Origin: Rhodospirillum sp047263945
Lineage (GTDB): Bacteria; Pseudomonadota; Alphaproteobacteria; Rhodospirillales; Rhodospirillaceae
NCBI RefSeq assembly: GCF_047263945.1
Contig: NZ_JBLAVB010000002.1
Span: 496,001-560,000, forward strand
Direction: 5' to 3'
Length of the DNA: 64,000 nt
In this document: positions 33,637 through 42,121 of the stretch, in pieces
Numbering within the stretch: position 1 is the stretch's first letter
Layout of the letters: every line of letters starts with the position of its first letter
Program-made: the position numbers and the translations under genes
The notes under the pieces: model-generated
What the model was told of the DNA's origin: nothing
Seen by the model: the letters and a program-made list of their open reading frames with translations, nothing else
The model's database searches: none

Positions 33637-34352
33637 AGGGGGTCCTTTCGGGCCAGCAACAGGGAGAAGTAGGGCACGCCCTCGACCAGGGCTTGGGGCA
33701 GAGGCAGGATCCGCTCCCCCTCCAACCCGCCCCGGACGACGACGGTTGCCCCCTCGGCCAATCCGGCCCGTTTGAGGGCAGCCGCGACCCGGGGCAGGTG
33801 GCGGCCCAGTTTCATGACAACGGCGGCCCGGACGGCGGACAGGGCGGTGTCGAGGGTGGCGTCATCGGCGGTCGCCGGGAGGATGGCGAGGGGCTCGTCT
33901 CCGGCCACGAGGGGTCTTTGGGCCAGGGCGGCGCAGGCCATGGGAGAAGCCACGCCCGGAACGACCCGCATGGGGAAGCGGTTGCCCAAGCGTTCGAGCA
34001 CATAGATGAAGGAGCCGTAGAACAGGGGATCCCCCTCGCAGAGGAAGGCGACGTCCCGTCCGGCTTCCAGGTGTTCGGCGATGGCCTTTGCGCCCTTGTC
34101 GTAGGCCGGGTGCTCGGGGCTTTGGCCGGGCTTGAAGGCCATGGGCAGGGAGATTTCCGGAAGCCCCGCAAGGAGGTGAGGCGCGGCGATGGCCCGGGCG
34201 AGGCTGTCTCCGTCCTGATTGGCGGGATAGGCCAGGACGTCCACGGCGTTCAACAGGCGGACGGCTTTCAGGGTCAGCAACTCCGGATCCCCTGGGCCGA
34301 CGCCGATGCCGGTGAGGGTTCCGGGTCTTGTCCCGGGCTGGGATCCGCTCAT
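33633..34352 (-). CDS. cobI: Precorrin-2 C(20)-methyltransferase
   Basis: 239 residues. Tetrapyrrole methylase motifs: TGIGVGPGDPELLTLKAVR, FLCEGDPLFYGSFIYV and VVPGVASPMACAA. CobI/CbiL adds the C20 methyl to (cobalt-)precorrin-2. ATG 34352 is chosen because it overlaps the cobL stop by four bases, as at every other junction of this operon, and removes an unrelated Pro/Arg-rich extension. Confidence 0.95.
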   Translation of the reverse strand: MSGSQPGTRPGTLTGIGVGPGDPELLTLKAVRLLNAVDVLAYPANQDGDSLARAIAAPHLLAGLPEISLPMAFKPGQSPEHPAYDKGAKAIAEHLEAGRDVAFLCEGDPLFYGSFIYVLERLGNRFPMRVVPGVASPMACAALAQRPLVAGDEPLAILPATADDATLDTALSAVRAAVVMKLGRHLPRVAAALKRAGLAEGATVVVRGGLEGERILPLPQALVEGVPYFSLLLARKDPL

Positions 34353-35569
34353 GGTTTGATGCCAGTGTATTGGGTGACGGGGGCCAGGGCCTTCCAGGCT
34401 TGAAGGCCGGGGCCGATGGTTTCCAGACGGCTGACGTTGAGGCGGCTCATCTCTCCGCCGTGGAGGGTCCACCACTCGGTCACGCGGGCTTCGGCCTGGA
34501 GGGTTACGGCGTTGATCACCAGCCGCCCCCCGGGACGCAAGCGCTCCCAACAGAGCTCGAGAAGGCCCGGTACCGAGACGCCGCCGCCCAGAAAAATGGC
34601 GTCGGGGATGTCGGTTCGCTCCAGGATGGTTTCCTCGGCTGGACCCGGAACGATATCCAACCCGGGGACCCCAAGGGTTACGGCATTGCGGGCGATGCGG
34701 GAAAAGCGACCCCGGTCCCGTTCAAAGGCCACGGCCAGGGCCCGGTCTGCGGCGCGCATCCATTCGATGCCGATAGTGCCGCAGCCCGCCCCCACGTCCC
34801 ACAGCAGGGCGCTGGGATAGGGCTGGAGGGCTGACAGAGTCGTGGCCCGGACCTCGCGCTTGGTGATCATGCCATCGTGGTCGAAGGTGGAATCGGGCAG
34901 TCCCGGAACCCGGGAGCGCAACGCTGTGCCGGGGTCGGCAACGGCCTCCAGGGCAATGACGTTGAGGTCTGCCACGTGATCCTCTTGCCAATCCCCGGCC
35001 AGGGCTCGGATTCGGTTTTCTTGTGCGCCGCCCATGTGTTCCAGGACCGTCATGGGGCTGTCCCCATATCCGGCCCGGGCCAGGGTGCGGGCCAGGGCCA
35101 TGGGGGTGCGGCCATCGCGGGAGAGGAGGAGCATGCGAACCCCTGGGGCGAGGTCCCTTAGGGCCATCTCCAGGGGCCGCCCATGGACGGTGACCAGGAC
35201 GCAGTCCTGCAAGGCCCAGCCCAGCCGGGCCGCTGCGAGGGAAAAGGCCCCGGGATGGGGCAGAATGGTTAGCTCTTCGATTCCGTAACGACCCACCAGG
35301 ACCGATCCGATCCCGCACATCATGGGATCGCCCGTGGCGACCAGACAGACCGGTTTGCCACGCAGGGCGTCCAGCCGCCCGAGAAAGTCCTGAAGGTCGG
35401 TATAGGGAAGGCGGCTCTGGCCCTCCCGCATCGGGATGCGGTCGAGAAGGCGGGCGCCTCCCGCTAGAAGGTCGGCGCCTTCGATCAGGGCACGGGCGGC
35501 GGGGGCAAGGCCCTCGGGGCCCTCGTCGCCCATGCCGACCACATGCAGCCAGGGAATCGTTTCGGTCAT
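34349..35569 (-). CDS. cobL: Precorrin-6Y C(5,15)-methyltransferase (decarboxylating), CbiE-CbiT fusion
   Basis: 406 residues. The N-terminal half is CbiE-like (VVGMGDEGPEGLAPAARALI, VATGDPMMCGIGSVLV, HPGAFSLAAARLGW). The C-terminal half is a CbiT-like Rossmann methyltransferase with SAM loop WDVGAGCGTIGIEWMR. The protein methylates C5 and C15 and decarboxylates the C12 acetate. ATG 35569 overlaps the upstream cobH fusion by four bases. Confidence 0.95.
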   Translation of the reverse strand: MTETIPWLHVVGMGDEGPEGLAPAARALIEGADLLAGGARLLDRIPMREGQSRLPYTDLQDFLGRLDALRGKPVCLVATGDPMMCGIGSVLVGRYGIEELTILPHPGAFSLAAARLGWALQDCVLVTVHGRPLEMALRDLAPGVRMLLLSRDGRTPMALARTLARAGYGDSPMTVLEHMGGAQENRIRALAGDWQEDHVADLNVIALEAVADPGTALRSRVPGLPDSTFDHDGMITKREVRATTLSALQPYPSALLWDVGAGCGTIGIEWMRAADRALAVAFERDRGRFSRIARNAVTLGVPGLDIVPGPAEETILERTDIPDAIFLGGGVSVPGLLELCWERLRPGGRLVINAVTLQAEARVTEWWTLHGGEMSRLNVSRLETIGPGLQAWKALAPVTQYTGIKP

Positions 35570-37200
35570 GGGAGATCGTCTCCTAGAGCGGGATGCATGC
35601 GAGTTGAATCGGAAGCTCTCTCTAGGTCGCCCTTTTCCAATTTGGCAAGGGCGTTGACGGCGGCGGCGGCCATGGCGCTGCCGCCCCGGCGCCCCCGGAC
35701 GGCCAGGAAGGGTAGCCCCAGTGCTTTGGCCTCGGTGGCGAGCAGATCCTTGGATTCCCTGGCGCCGACGAAGCCCACGGGAAAGCCGAGGATGGCTGCG
35801 GGCATGGGGGCTCCCGGCTCGGCCAGGATCTCCAGCAAGTGAAAGAGCGCCGTGGGGGCGTTGCCAATGGCCACCACGGCTCCGTCCAGGACATTCCGCC
35901 AAAGCTCCACCGCCGCAGCGGACCGGGTGGTGCCCATGTCGCGGGCCAGATCGGGAACTTTCGGGTCATTGAGCATACAGATGACCCGGTTTTTTTGGGG
36001 CATGAGACCGGGAATGATTCCCCGGGACACCATTTCGGCATCGACCAGAATGGGCTTTCCCGTCCCGAGGGCGGCTCGCCCGGCGGTCACGACGCGGTCG
36101 TCGAAGATCAGGTCATCGACCAGATCGACCATGCCGCAGGCGTGGATCAGGCGGATTGCCACGGGGCGCAGGGGGGCGGGCAATCGGTCCAGGTCCGCCT
36201 CTGCCTCGATGGTGGCGAAGGAGCGGCGGTAGATCTCCGAGGGGTCGCGGATATAGTCTTCCGAAGCGAGCAGGGGCATGGATTGGTCCCGGGCGGCCAT
36301 GGAGAGGCCCGTTTCGATGCCCAGGATCCAACCTTCTTCCCGCGTGACGGTGTCGCGGTCGGCTTGGCTCAGGTCGGCGGGACCTTCGAACAGGGGGGCG
36401 AGGCGGTCGAGGCCGTCGAGGTCCCACAGGCGCTGGGCCAGGGTGCGGACCTGGGTTTCATCCAGCACTTGACCGGGGGCAGCGGTCCGGGTGACCAGCG
36501 AGGGGTACACCTCGGCCACCACCACCCGGCTGTCGGTCGGGTCGGGCAGGGTCAGTCCGGTTTCGAAGGGCCAGATCCGCATGCCCTCCGAGACCCAGGG
36601 GTGGGTGCGTAGTCGCCAAAGGGCGGGGATGCCCACCAGGGACTGGCCGCCCACGGCACCGGCATAGGTCAGTTTCCAGACCGGTTGGGGGCCGGTGGCA
36701 TGGGCCTCGGTCATGCGGAGTTCGGCCAAGCTTGGCTCGCCATCGATGTCCGAGGCGAGAACGGGCTTGGTCGGGGTGAGACCGTCGATATCCTTCCCCC
36801 GGGGTAGTCCCCAGAAGGCCCCCCGGCCGCCGAGCTGTTTGTTAAACTCTGCGGCGACCTCGAACCGGTTATTGGCGTTACCCTGCCCATCGACGATGGA
36901 GGCGGCGAGACGTTTCCACAGGCCCCGCCAATTGGCTTCCCCGGGAGCCAACAGCTCGGCCAATCCCTTGGGATAGCCGAGCGCGAAGTCCATGCCCAGG
37001 AGAACCCGCCGGTTTCGCGCCATCAGGTCGGAGAGCTGGTCCACCAGGATGCGCGACGCTTCCGCCCGGGTGGGTGGATTGGCGGTCAACTGCTCCACCC
37101 CATCGGCCAGGACATGGATCCAGATGCTGTCCTTGCCGGTTCGCGGTTCGGCTGCGGCGCTCCAGTCCACGATGACAATGGCGTCGAAAACGCGGCTCAC
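35566..37200 (-). CDS. cobH: Precorrin-8X methylmutase with an N-terminal DUF429-like RNase H-fold domain
   Basis: 544 residues, more than twice normal CobH. The C-terminal ~215 residues are CobH: DYIRDPSEIYRRSFATI, RLIHACGMVD with the catalytic His, LVDAEMVSRGI and GNAPTALFHLLEI. This moves the C11 methyl to C12, giving hydrogenobyrinate. The N-terminal ~325 residues show IVIVDWSAA, LLGMDFALGYPKGL and VVAEVYPSLV, spaced like the acidic motifs of DUF429/RNase H-fold proteins. The attachment is my inference from motifs. The C-terminal tail is encoded over a palindrome-like TAGAGCGGGATG sequence. Four-base overlaps lie on both sides. Confidence 0.9.
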   Translation of the reverse strand: MSRVFDAIVIVDWSAAAEPRTGKDSIWIHVLADGVEQLTANPPTRAEASRILVDQLSDLMARNRRVLLGMDFALGYPKGLAELLAPGEANWRGLWKRLAASIVDGQGNANNRFEVAAEFNKQLGGRGAFWGLPRGKDIDGLTPTKPVLASDIDGEPSLAELRMTEAHATGPQPVWKLTYAGAVGGQSLVGIPALWRLRTHPWVSEGMRIWPFETGLTLPDPTDSRVVVAEVYPSLVTRTAAPGQVLDETQVRTLAQRLWDLDGLDRLAPLFEGPADLSQADRDTVTREEGWILGIETGLSMAARDQSMPLLASEDYIRDPSEIYRRSFATIEAEADLDRLPAPLRPVAIRLIHACGMVDLVDDLIFDDRVVTAGRAALGTGKPILVDAEMVSRGIIPGLMPQKNRVICMLNDPKVPDLARDMGTTRSAAAVELWRNVLDGAVVAIGNAPTALFHLLEILAEPGAPMPAAILGFPVGFVGARESKDLLATEAKALGLPFLAVRGRRGGSAMAAAAVNALAKLEKGDLERASDSTRMHPALGDDLP

Positions 37201-38255
37201 CCCTTGCTTTCCTCCTTGGCGTGGGAATGGCCATGGTCATCGTGATGGTGATGTCCATGGCCGTGATCATGCCCGTGCCCGTGCCCGTGCCCGTGCCCGT
37301 GCCCGTGTCCATGATGAGGCCCATGATGATGGTGATGATCGCCGTCGGTTCCAATGCCGCTGACATGGTGATGGTGCCCGGCTTGGGCGGCGCCGACGCT
37401 GTCCTCGTAGCCAATCACCTGCTCGCGGTATTTGCAAAGCTGGCAGTTCATGGAGGTGTCACCGCCCAGGATGGCCTCCACCCGCTCGACGAAACTGTCG
37501 ATGACGAAGGGGTGGTCATTCAGATAGGACGCCTTGACGAAATCAATGTCCGGGTGGGCGCTGGCCACGCCGTCGGTCTGGTCATAAATGCGTTGAACCA
37601 GGATGCCGGTGAAGAGGAACCAGGGAAAGACGATGATTCGTTTGAAACCCAGGCGGCTGGCGCGTTCAAGTCCCTGGTCCACGCGGGGGAAGGCGACACC
37701 GGAATAGCAGACCTCGGCCCAGCCGAAGCCCATGCCCTCCCAGAGCATACGGGCGACCTTGGACACATTGGAATTGGCGTCGGAATCATTGGTGCCCCGA
37801 CCGACGACCATCAGCAGAGTTTCCGAGCGGGGAATGTCGGAGGGATGGGCGGTCTCCGCTTCCTCGATGCGGGCGCGGGCGGCCTTCAACAGCTTCGGGT
37901 CGAGGCCCAATTCGGCCCCATATTCCACGGTACATTCCGGGTGAGTACTGGCGAAGGTGTTGATTTCCCAAGGCAGGTCGTTTTTCACATGGCCTGCGGC
38001 GAACAACATGGAGGGGACGGCGAGGATGTGGCGGGCGCCCCGTTCCACCAGTTTTTCCATACTGTCGCGGATGATGGGCCGGGCGAACTCCAGGAAGCCG
38101 CTTTCCACGGGCCATTGGGGGAAACGGGCGGTCAGGTGGGCGGCCAATTGGCCGAACTCCCGCACGGCGCCTTCGTCCCGGCTGCCGTGGCCGCAGATCA
38201 TGACCCCGATGGGGCCTTTGTCGCTGGAAGTCCTGTCATTGGGTGTATCGGTCAT
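37197..38255 (-). CDS. cbiX: Sirohydrochlorin cobaltochelatase CbiX, long form with Fe-S motif and His-rich tail
   Basis: 352 residues. Two CbiX/CbiK-type halves are visible: the first begins GVMICGHGSRDEGAVREF, and the second is MVVGRGTNDSDANSN. FVERVEAILGG is followed by MNCQLC, the M-x-C-x-x-C motif that holds a 4Fe-4S cluster in long CbiX proteins. A ~60-residue C terminus is dominated by His and Gly (GHGHGHGHGHGH), likely for metal storage. CbiX inserts cobalt early, before ring contraction. First gene of the operon, divergent from cobD. Confidence 0.94.
   Translation of the reverse strand: MTDTPNDRTSSDKGPIGVMICGHGSRDEGAVREFGQLAAHLTARFPQWPVESGFLEFARPIIRDSMEKLVERGARHILAVPSMLFAAGHVKNDLPWEINTFASTHPECTVEYGAELGLDPKLLKAARARIEEAETAHPSDIPRSETLLMVVGRGTNDSDANSNVSKVARMLWEGMGFGWAEVCYSGVAFPRVDQGLERASRLGFKRIIVFPWFLFTGILVQRIYDQTDGVASAHPDIDFVKASYLNDHPFVIDSFVERVEAILGGDTSMNCQLCKYREQVIGYEDSVGAAQAGHHHHVSGIGTDGDHHHHHGPHHGHGHGHGHGHGHGHDHGHGHHHHDDHGHSHAKEESKG
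37271..37306. repeat. Six tandem GCCCGT hexamers inside cbiX
   Basis: Six perfect copies of the hexamer GCCCGT (plus strand) encode the (Gly-His)n run of CbiX on the minus strand. Copy-number slippage would change the number of metal-binding histidines without a frameshift. Confidence 0.8.
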
Positions 38256-38473
38256 GGGTCGCTTGGTCCTTGCCTTCGAGCGGTTATGGAATAAGGAGGG
38301 TGGTCCCTGCCTCCGTCCTCCTGATGTTTCCTCCGGGCGGACTTCTCCTCCGGGGAGGAACGGCGGACTATAGGGAAGGCGGGGGCCGGACGCAAACATC
38401 GCTCCCAAGCTGCTCTTTCTCTTGCCCGATTTGGCGCTTGCTCGATTCGCGGTGGCCCGTCAGGATCGCGGCC

Positions 38474-39493
38474 ATGTTCACTCTGTTCTCCTCTTCCATG
38501 GTGGGAGCGGCTCATTTGGGGGCCGATCCCTTGACCATTCTGCTCCTCGCCCTGGTCCTTGACGGGTACCTGGGGGAAATGGGGCTGCTGTTCCGTCTCC
38601 TTCCCCATCCGGTGGTTCTGCTGGGGCGGGCGGTCTCGGCCTTGGACCGGCGACTGAACCGAGCGGATCGGGGGCAGGGCGCGCGCAAAGTCCGGGGGAT
38701 CGTTACGGTTCTGGTCCTGGTCGGGGGTGCGGTGCTTCTGGGTTTGGCGATCCAGATGGTCTCCGTCTTCCTGCCCCTGGGCTGGCTGTTCGAATTGTTT
38801 CTGGCTGCCACCTTGATTGCCCAACGCAGTCTCTACGACCATGTGGCCGCTGTGGCCCTGGGGTTGGAGCGGGACGGAGTGATCGGCGGGCGGGCGGCGG
38901 TTGCTCATATTGTGGGACGGGATCCCGCCTTGCTGGATTCCGCCGGAGTGGGCCGGGCGGCCATCGAAAGCCTCGCGGAGAATTTTTCCGATGCTGTGGT
39001 CGCACCGGTCTTCTGGTGCGTGCTGTTCGGCATGCCGGGCCTGTTGGCCTACAAGATGATCAACACGCTGGACAGCATGATTGGCCATAAGACCGAGCAA
39101 TACCGGGCCTTCGGCTGGGCGGCGGCGCGGCTGGACGATTTGGTGAACCTGATTCCGGCGCGCCTGTCCGGTCTGCTGCTGGCGGTCGCGGCCCTCCGGC
39201 CGAAATGGGCCAAGGCCGGGGCCGCGCTGCGAATCATGGTGCGCGATGCGGGCAAGCATCGCTCCCCCAATGCCGGGTGGCCGGAGGGGGCGATGGCAGG
39301 GGCTTTGGCGATTCGCCTGTCCGGCCCCAGGGCCTATCGGGGGGAACCCCCCCGGGAGGAACCCTGGGTTGGTGAAGGTCGGGACGCGGTGACCATCAAG
39401 GATATCCGCCGCGCCCTGGTTCTCTTCCGCGACGCTTGCCTGATCGAGGGGGGGCTGATCGCCCTCCTCTCTCTGGGTCAGGCCGCCCTGTGA
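38474..39493 (+). CDS. cobD: Adenosylcobinamide-phosphate synthase (CbiB/CobD)
   Basis: 339 residues, a multi-spanning membrane protein with about five hydrophobic helices. Family motifs: LVLDGYLGEMGLLFRLLPHPVVLLGR, the IVGRDPALLDSAGVGRAAIESLAENFSDAVVAP-type core (seen as GRDPALLD and ESLAENFSD), YKMINTLDSMIGHK and HRSPNAGWPEGAMAGAL. It attaches aminopropanol (or its phosphate) to adenosylcobyric acid. ATG 38474 gives the usual N terminus. It is divergent from cbiX with a 218-base gap. Confidence 0.94.
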   Translation: MFTLFSSSMVGAAHLGADPLTILLLALVLDGYLGEMGLLFRLLPHPVVLLGRAVSALDRRLNRADRGQGARKVRGIVTVLVLVGGAVLLGLAIQMVSVFLPLGWLFELFLAATLIAQRSLYDHVAAVALGLERDGVIGGRAAVAHIVGRDPALLDSAGVGRAAIESLAENFSDAVVAPVFWCVLFGMPGLLAYKMINTLDSMIGHKTEQYRAFGWAAARLDDLVNLIPARLSGLLLAVAALRPKWAKAGAALRIMVRDAGKHRSPNAGWPEGAMAGALAIRLSGPRAYRGEPPREEPWVGEGRDAVTIKDIRRALVLFRDACLIEGGLIALLSLGQAAL

Positions 39494-39496
39494 GGT

Positions 39497-40585
39497 TTAC
39501 GCGGTTTCGAGCGCCGGATAGTCGATGTAACCCTTCTCCGCTCCGCCATAGAGGGTGTCGCGGTCCAGCTCGTTCAACGGCGCACCCGTCCTGAAGCGGG
39601 CCACGAGGTCGGGGTTGGCGATAAAGGGACGACCCAGGGCCACCAGATCGGCTTTGTTGTCCGACAGGGCATCGATGGCGGACTCTCGCGTATAGCCGTT
39701 GTTGGCCATATAGAGGCCTTTGAAGGCGCTCTTAAGAGCGGCGTAGTCGAACGGTTGGATGTCCCGGTCGCCACCCGTGGCCCCTTCCACCACATGCAGA
39801 TAGACAAGACCAAGGGCGCTCAGTTTCGTCGCCAGGGTGGTGAACAGGCCCTGGGGGTCGGGATCGGAGATCGGGCCGTTGGCCGGAGATACGGGAGAAA
39901 TCCGGATGCCCACCCGGTCCCCTCCCAGGGCGCCGACCACGGCCTCGGCCACTTCAAGGGTCAGGCGCAGGCGGTTTTCCGGGGAGCCCCCATAGGCATC
40001 GGTCCGCTGATTGGTTTCCGCACGCATGAACTGGTCGAGCAGATAGCCGTTGGCCGCATGGATCTCCACACCGTCGAAGCCACCGTCGATGGCGGTCTGG
40101 GCGGCATGGACGTAGTCCGCGACGATCCCGGGAAGCTCATCGGTTTCCAAGGCCCGGGGCGTGACGAAGGGCTTGAACCCCTCCTCCGTGAAGGCCTGAC
40201 CGTCGGGTTTGATGGCCGAGGCGGACACGGGCAGGGCGCCGTTTTCCTGCAGGTCGGGATGGCTGATCCGGCCCACATGCCAAATCTGGGCGAAGATCTT
40301 TCCCCCCTTGGCGTGGACGGCGTCGGTGATTTTCTTCCAGCCTGCGGCCTGGGCCGCGTTGTAACAGCCGGGGGTGAAGGCGTAGCCCTTGCCCTGATTG
40401 GAAATCGGCGTGGCCTCGGAAATGATCAACCCGGCGGAGGCCCTTTGGCCGTAGTAGGTGGCCATCATGTCCGTGGGCACGTCTCCGGCACCCGCGCGGG
40501 CGCGGGTCAGGGGGGCCATGACGATTCGGTTGGACAGGGTCAGGGGTCCCATCGTCTGGGACGTGAACAGAATATCGGCGCTCAT
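39497..40585 (-). CDS. Old Yellow Enzyme-family alkene reductase (NemA-like)
   Basis: 362 residues, an FMN TIM barrel. Family motifs: NRIVMAPLTRARA, QIWHVGRISHPDLQ with the HxGR segment, GFDGVEIHAANGYLLDQF with the substrate-binding HxxN, and a C-terminal GRPFIANPDLVARF. Such enzymes reduce activated C=C bonds or nitro esters with NAD(P)H. ATG 40585 is preferred over an upstream start. The gene lies between cobD and cobQ but has no obvious role in cobalamin synthesis. Confidence 0.92.
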   Translation of the reverse strand: MSADILFTSQTMGPLTLSNRIVMAPLTRARAGAGDVPTDMMATYYGQRASAGLIISEATPISNQGKGYAFTPGCYNAAQAAGWKKITDAVHAKGGKIFAQIWHVGRISHPDLQENGALPVSASAIKPDGQAFTEEGFKPFVTPRALETDELPGIVADYVHAAQTAIDGGFDGVEIHAANGYLLDQFMRAETNQRTDAYGGSPENRLRLTLEVAEAVVGALGGDRVGIRISPVSPANGPISDPDPQGLFTTLATKLSALGLVYLHVVEGATGGDRDIQPFDYAALKSAFKGLYMANNGYTRESAIDALSDNKADLVALGRPFIANPDLVARFRTGAPLNELDRDTLYGGAEKGYIDYPALETA

Positions 40586-40645
40586 GCGAGAGTCCTTGGA
40601 AAATAAGGGGGGAAGGAAAACCTTACCCGTCACATAGGATCCCCC

Positions 40646-42121
40646 TTATCCCCGCGCCAGGGTCAGCAGACCTTCCATATTCACATGGCTTTCCAGATGG
40701 TCCGCCAAGTCGTCCAGGGTGGTGTCCACCCCGGTTTCATAGGCCAAGCCGCCCACTCGTCCGGGACGGAGAGCCGCCAGGAAGGCGCTTCGAAAATCAT
40801 CCTCGGAGAAAAGGCCATGGACATAGACCCCCATCACCCGACCATCGGGAGAGCGGGCACTGTCGGGCAGGAGCCAACAACGGGTCCGGTCCGGCCCCTC
40901 CGTCCGGCCCATGTGCATTTCGTAGCCCCGAACCCGTTTGCCCCACAGGCCGTCGGTCGTCTCTACCTCCGTCAAGGCCTTGTCTCCACCCATGACGGTG
41001 TGGACGTCCAGGAAGTCGAGGGCGGGAGCCTTGTCCGGCGGACCCTCGATCCCCTGGGGGTCGGCGACGTCTCTGCCCAAAAGCTGGTAACCCGCGCAGA
41101 TTCCGAGGATTCTCCCCCCCCGCCGCCAGTGAGCGCGCAGGTCGATATCCCAACCCTGGGCACGGAAAAAGGCCAGATCGGCCAAGGTGGCTTTGGATCC
41201 GGGCAGGATCACCAAATCGGCATTTCCGGGAAGGGGGGAGCCCGCCTGGACGAAGGTGAGCTCCACATCCGGTTCGGCCAGGAGGGGATCGAAATCGTCG
41301 AAATTGGCGATGCGCGACAAACGGGGCACGGCGATACGGATGGGGTCTCCTCCGCCGTTCGAAGGGGTGGCTCTGTCCAGGGCTACGGCATCCTCTGCGG
41401 GGAGGGCGCGGGCGCCGGGAAACCAGGGGATCACACCGAAGGAAGGCCAATCGGTCCGGTTGTGGATTAAATCCAAAGCCGGATCGAACAGGCTGGGGTC
41501 GCCCCGGAATTTATTGATGAGAACGCCACGGATGCGGGTTCGTTCCCCTTCGGGCAGCAGGGCATGGGTCCCGACGAGGGAGGCGATCACCCCACCCCGG
41601 TCGATGTCGCCCACCAGGACCACGGGCAGGTCTGCGGCCGCGGCGAACCCCATGTTGGCGATGTCGCCCGCGCGCAGGTTGACCTCCGCAGGGGATCCGG
41701 CGCCCTCCACCAGGACGATATCCGCCTCGGTTGTCAGCTGCCGAAAACTCTCCAGGACCCGGGGCAGCAATTGGGGCTTGAGCGAGCGGTAGGAGCGGGC
41801 ATCGGCGTTGCCCAGCACCTTGCCTTGGACCACCACCTGGGACCCCACCTCCGACTGGGGTTTCAGAAGCACCGGGTTCATGTGGACCGAGGGCGCGACG
41901 CCACAGGCTCGGGCCTGGAGGGCCTGGGCGCGGCCGATCTCGCCTCCGTCGGGGGTGACGGCAGCGTTGTTGCTCATGTTCTGGGGCTTGAAGGGGCGAA
42001 CGCGGAACCCCCGCCGGGTCAGGGCACGGGCCAAGCCGGCCACCAGCAGGGATTTGCCCACGTCCGAGCCCGTTCCCTGGAGCATCAGGGCTGCGGGTGC
42101 TCTCCCCTGCCCTTTCCTCAC
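40646..42121 (-). CDS. cobQ: Cobyric acid synthase
   Basis: 491 residues. An N-terminal dethiobiotin-synthetase-like ATPase domain has LMLQGTGSDVGKSLLVAGL, FKPQNMSNNA and VLVEGAGSPAEVNL. A C-terminal class I glutaminase-like domain has the Cys in GGRILGICAGYQLLG and the GVYVHGLF histidine. It amidates the b, d, e and g side chains of adenosylcobyrinate a,c-diamide. Its ATG overlaps the stop of the upstream SYLF gene by four bases, so the two are coupled although functionally unrelated. Confidence 0.95.
   Translation of the reverse strand: MRKGQGRAPAALMLQGTGSDVGKSLLVAGLARALTRRGFRVRPFKPQNMSNNAAVTPDGGEIGRAQALQARACGVAPSVHMNPVLLKPQSEVGSQVVVQGKVLGNADARSYRSLKPQLLPRVLESFRQLTTEADIVLVEGAGSPAEVNLRAGDIANMGFAAAADLPVVLVGDIDRGGVIASLVGTHALLPEGERTRIRGVLINKFRGDPSLFDPALDLIHNRTDWPSFGVIPWFPGARALPAEDAVALDRATPSNGGGDPIRIAVPRLSRIANFDDFDPLLAEPDVELTFVQAGSPLPGNADLVILPGSKATLADLAFFRAQGWDIDLRAHWRRGGRILGICAGYQLLGRDVADPQGIEGPPDKAPALDFLDVHTVMGGDKALTEVETTDGLWGKRVRGYEMHMGRTEGPDRTRCWLLPDSARSPDGRVMGVYVHGLFSEDDFRSAFLAALRPGRVGGLAYETGVDTTLDDLADHLESHVNMEGLLTLARG

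Noticed and set aside
37221..38294. A 357-codon plus-strand frame opposite cbiX
   Set aside because: It is antisense to cbiX, and its Met/Val/Pro repeats come from the complementary GCCCGT tract.
38256..38473. Cobalamin riboswitch between cbiX and cobD
   Set aside because: The conserved B12-box core (GCCACTG) and the surrounding elements were not found on either strand. Several GGAGG tracts form a small hairpin, but that is not diagnostic.
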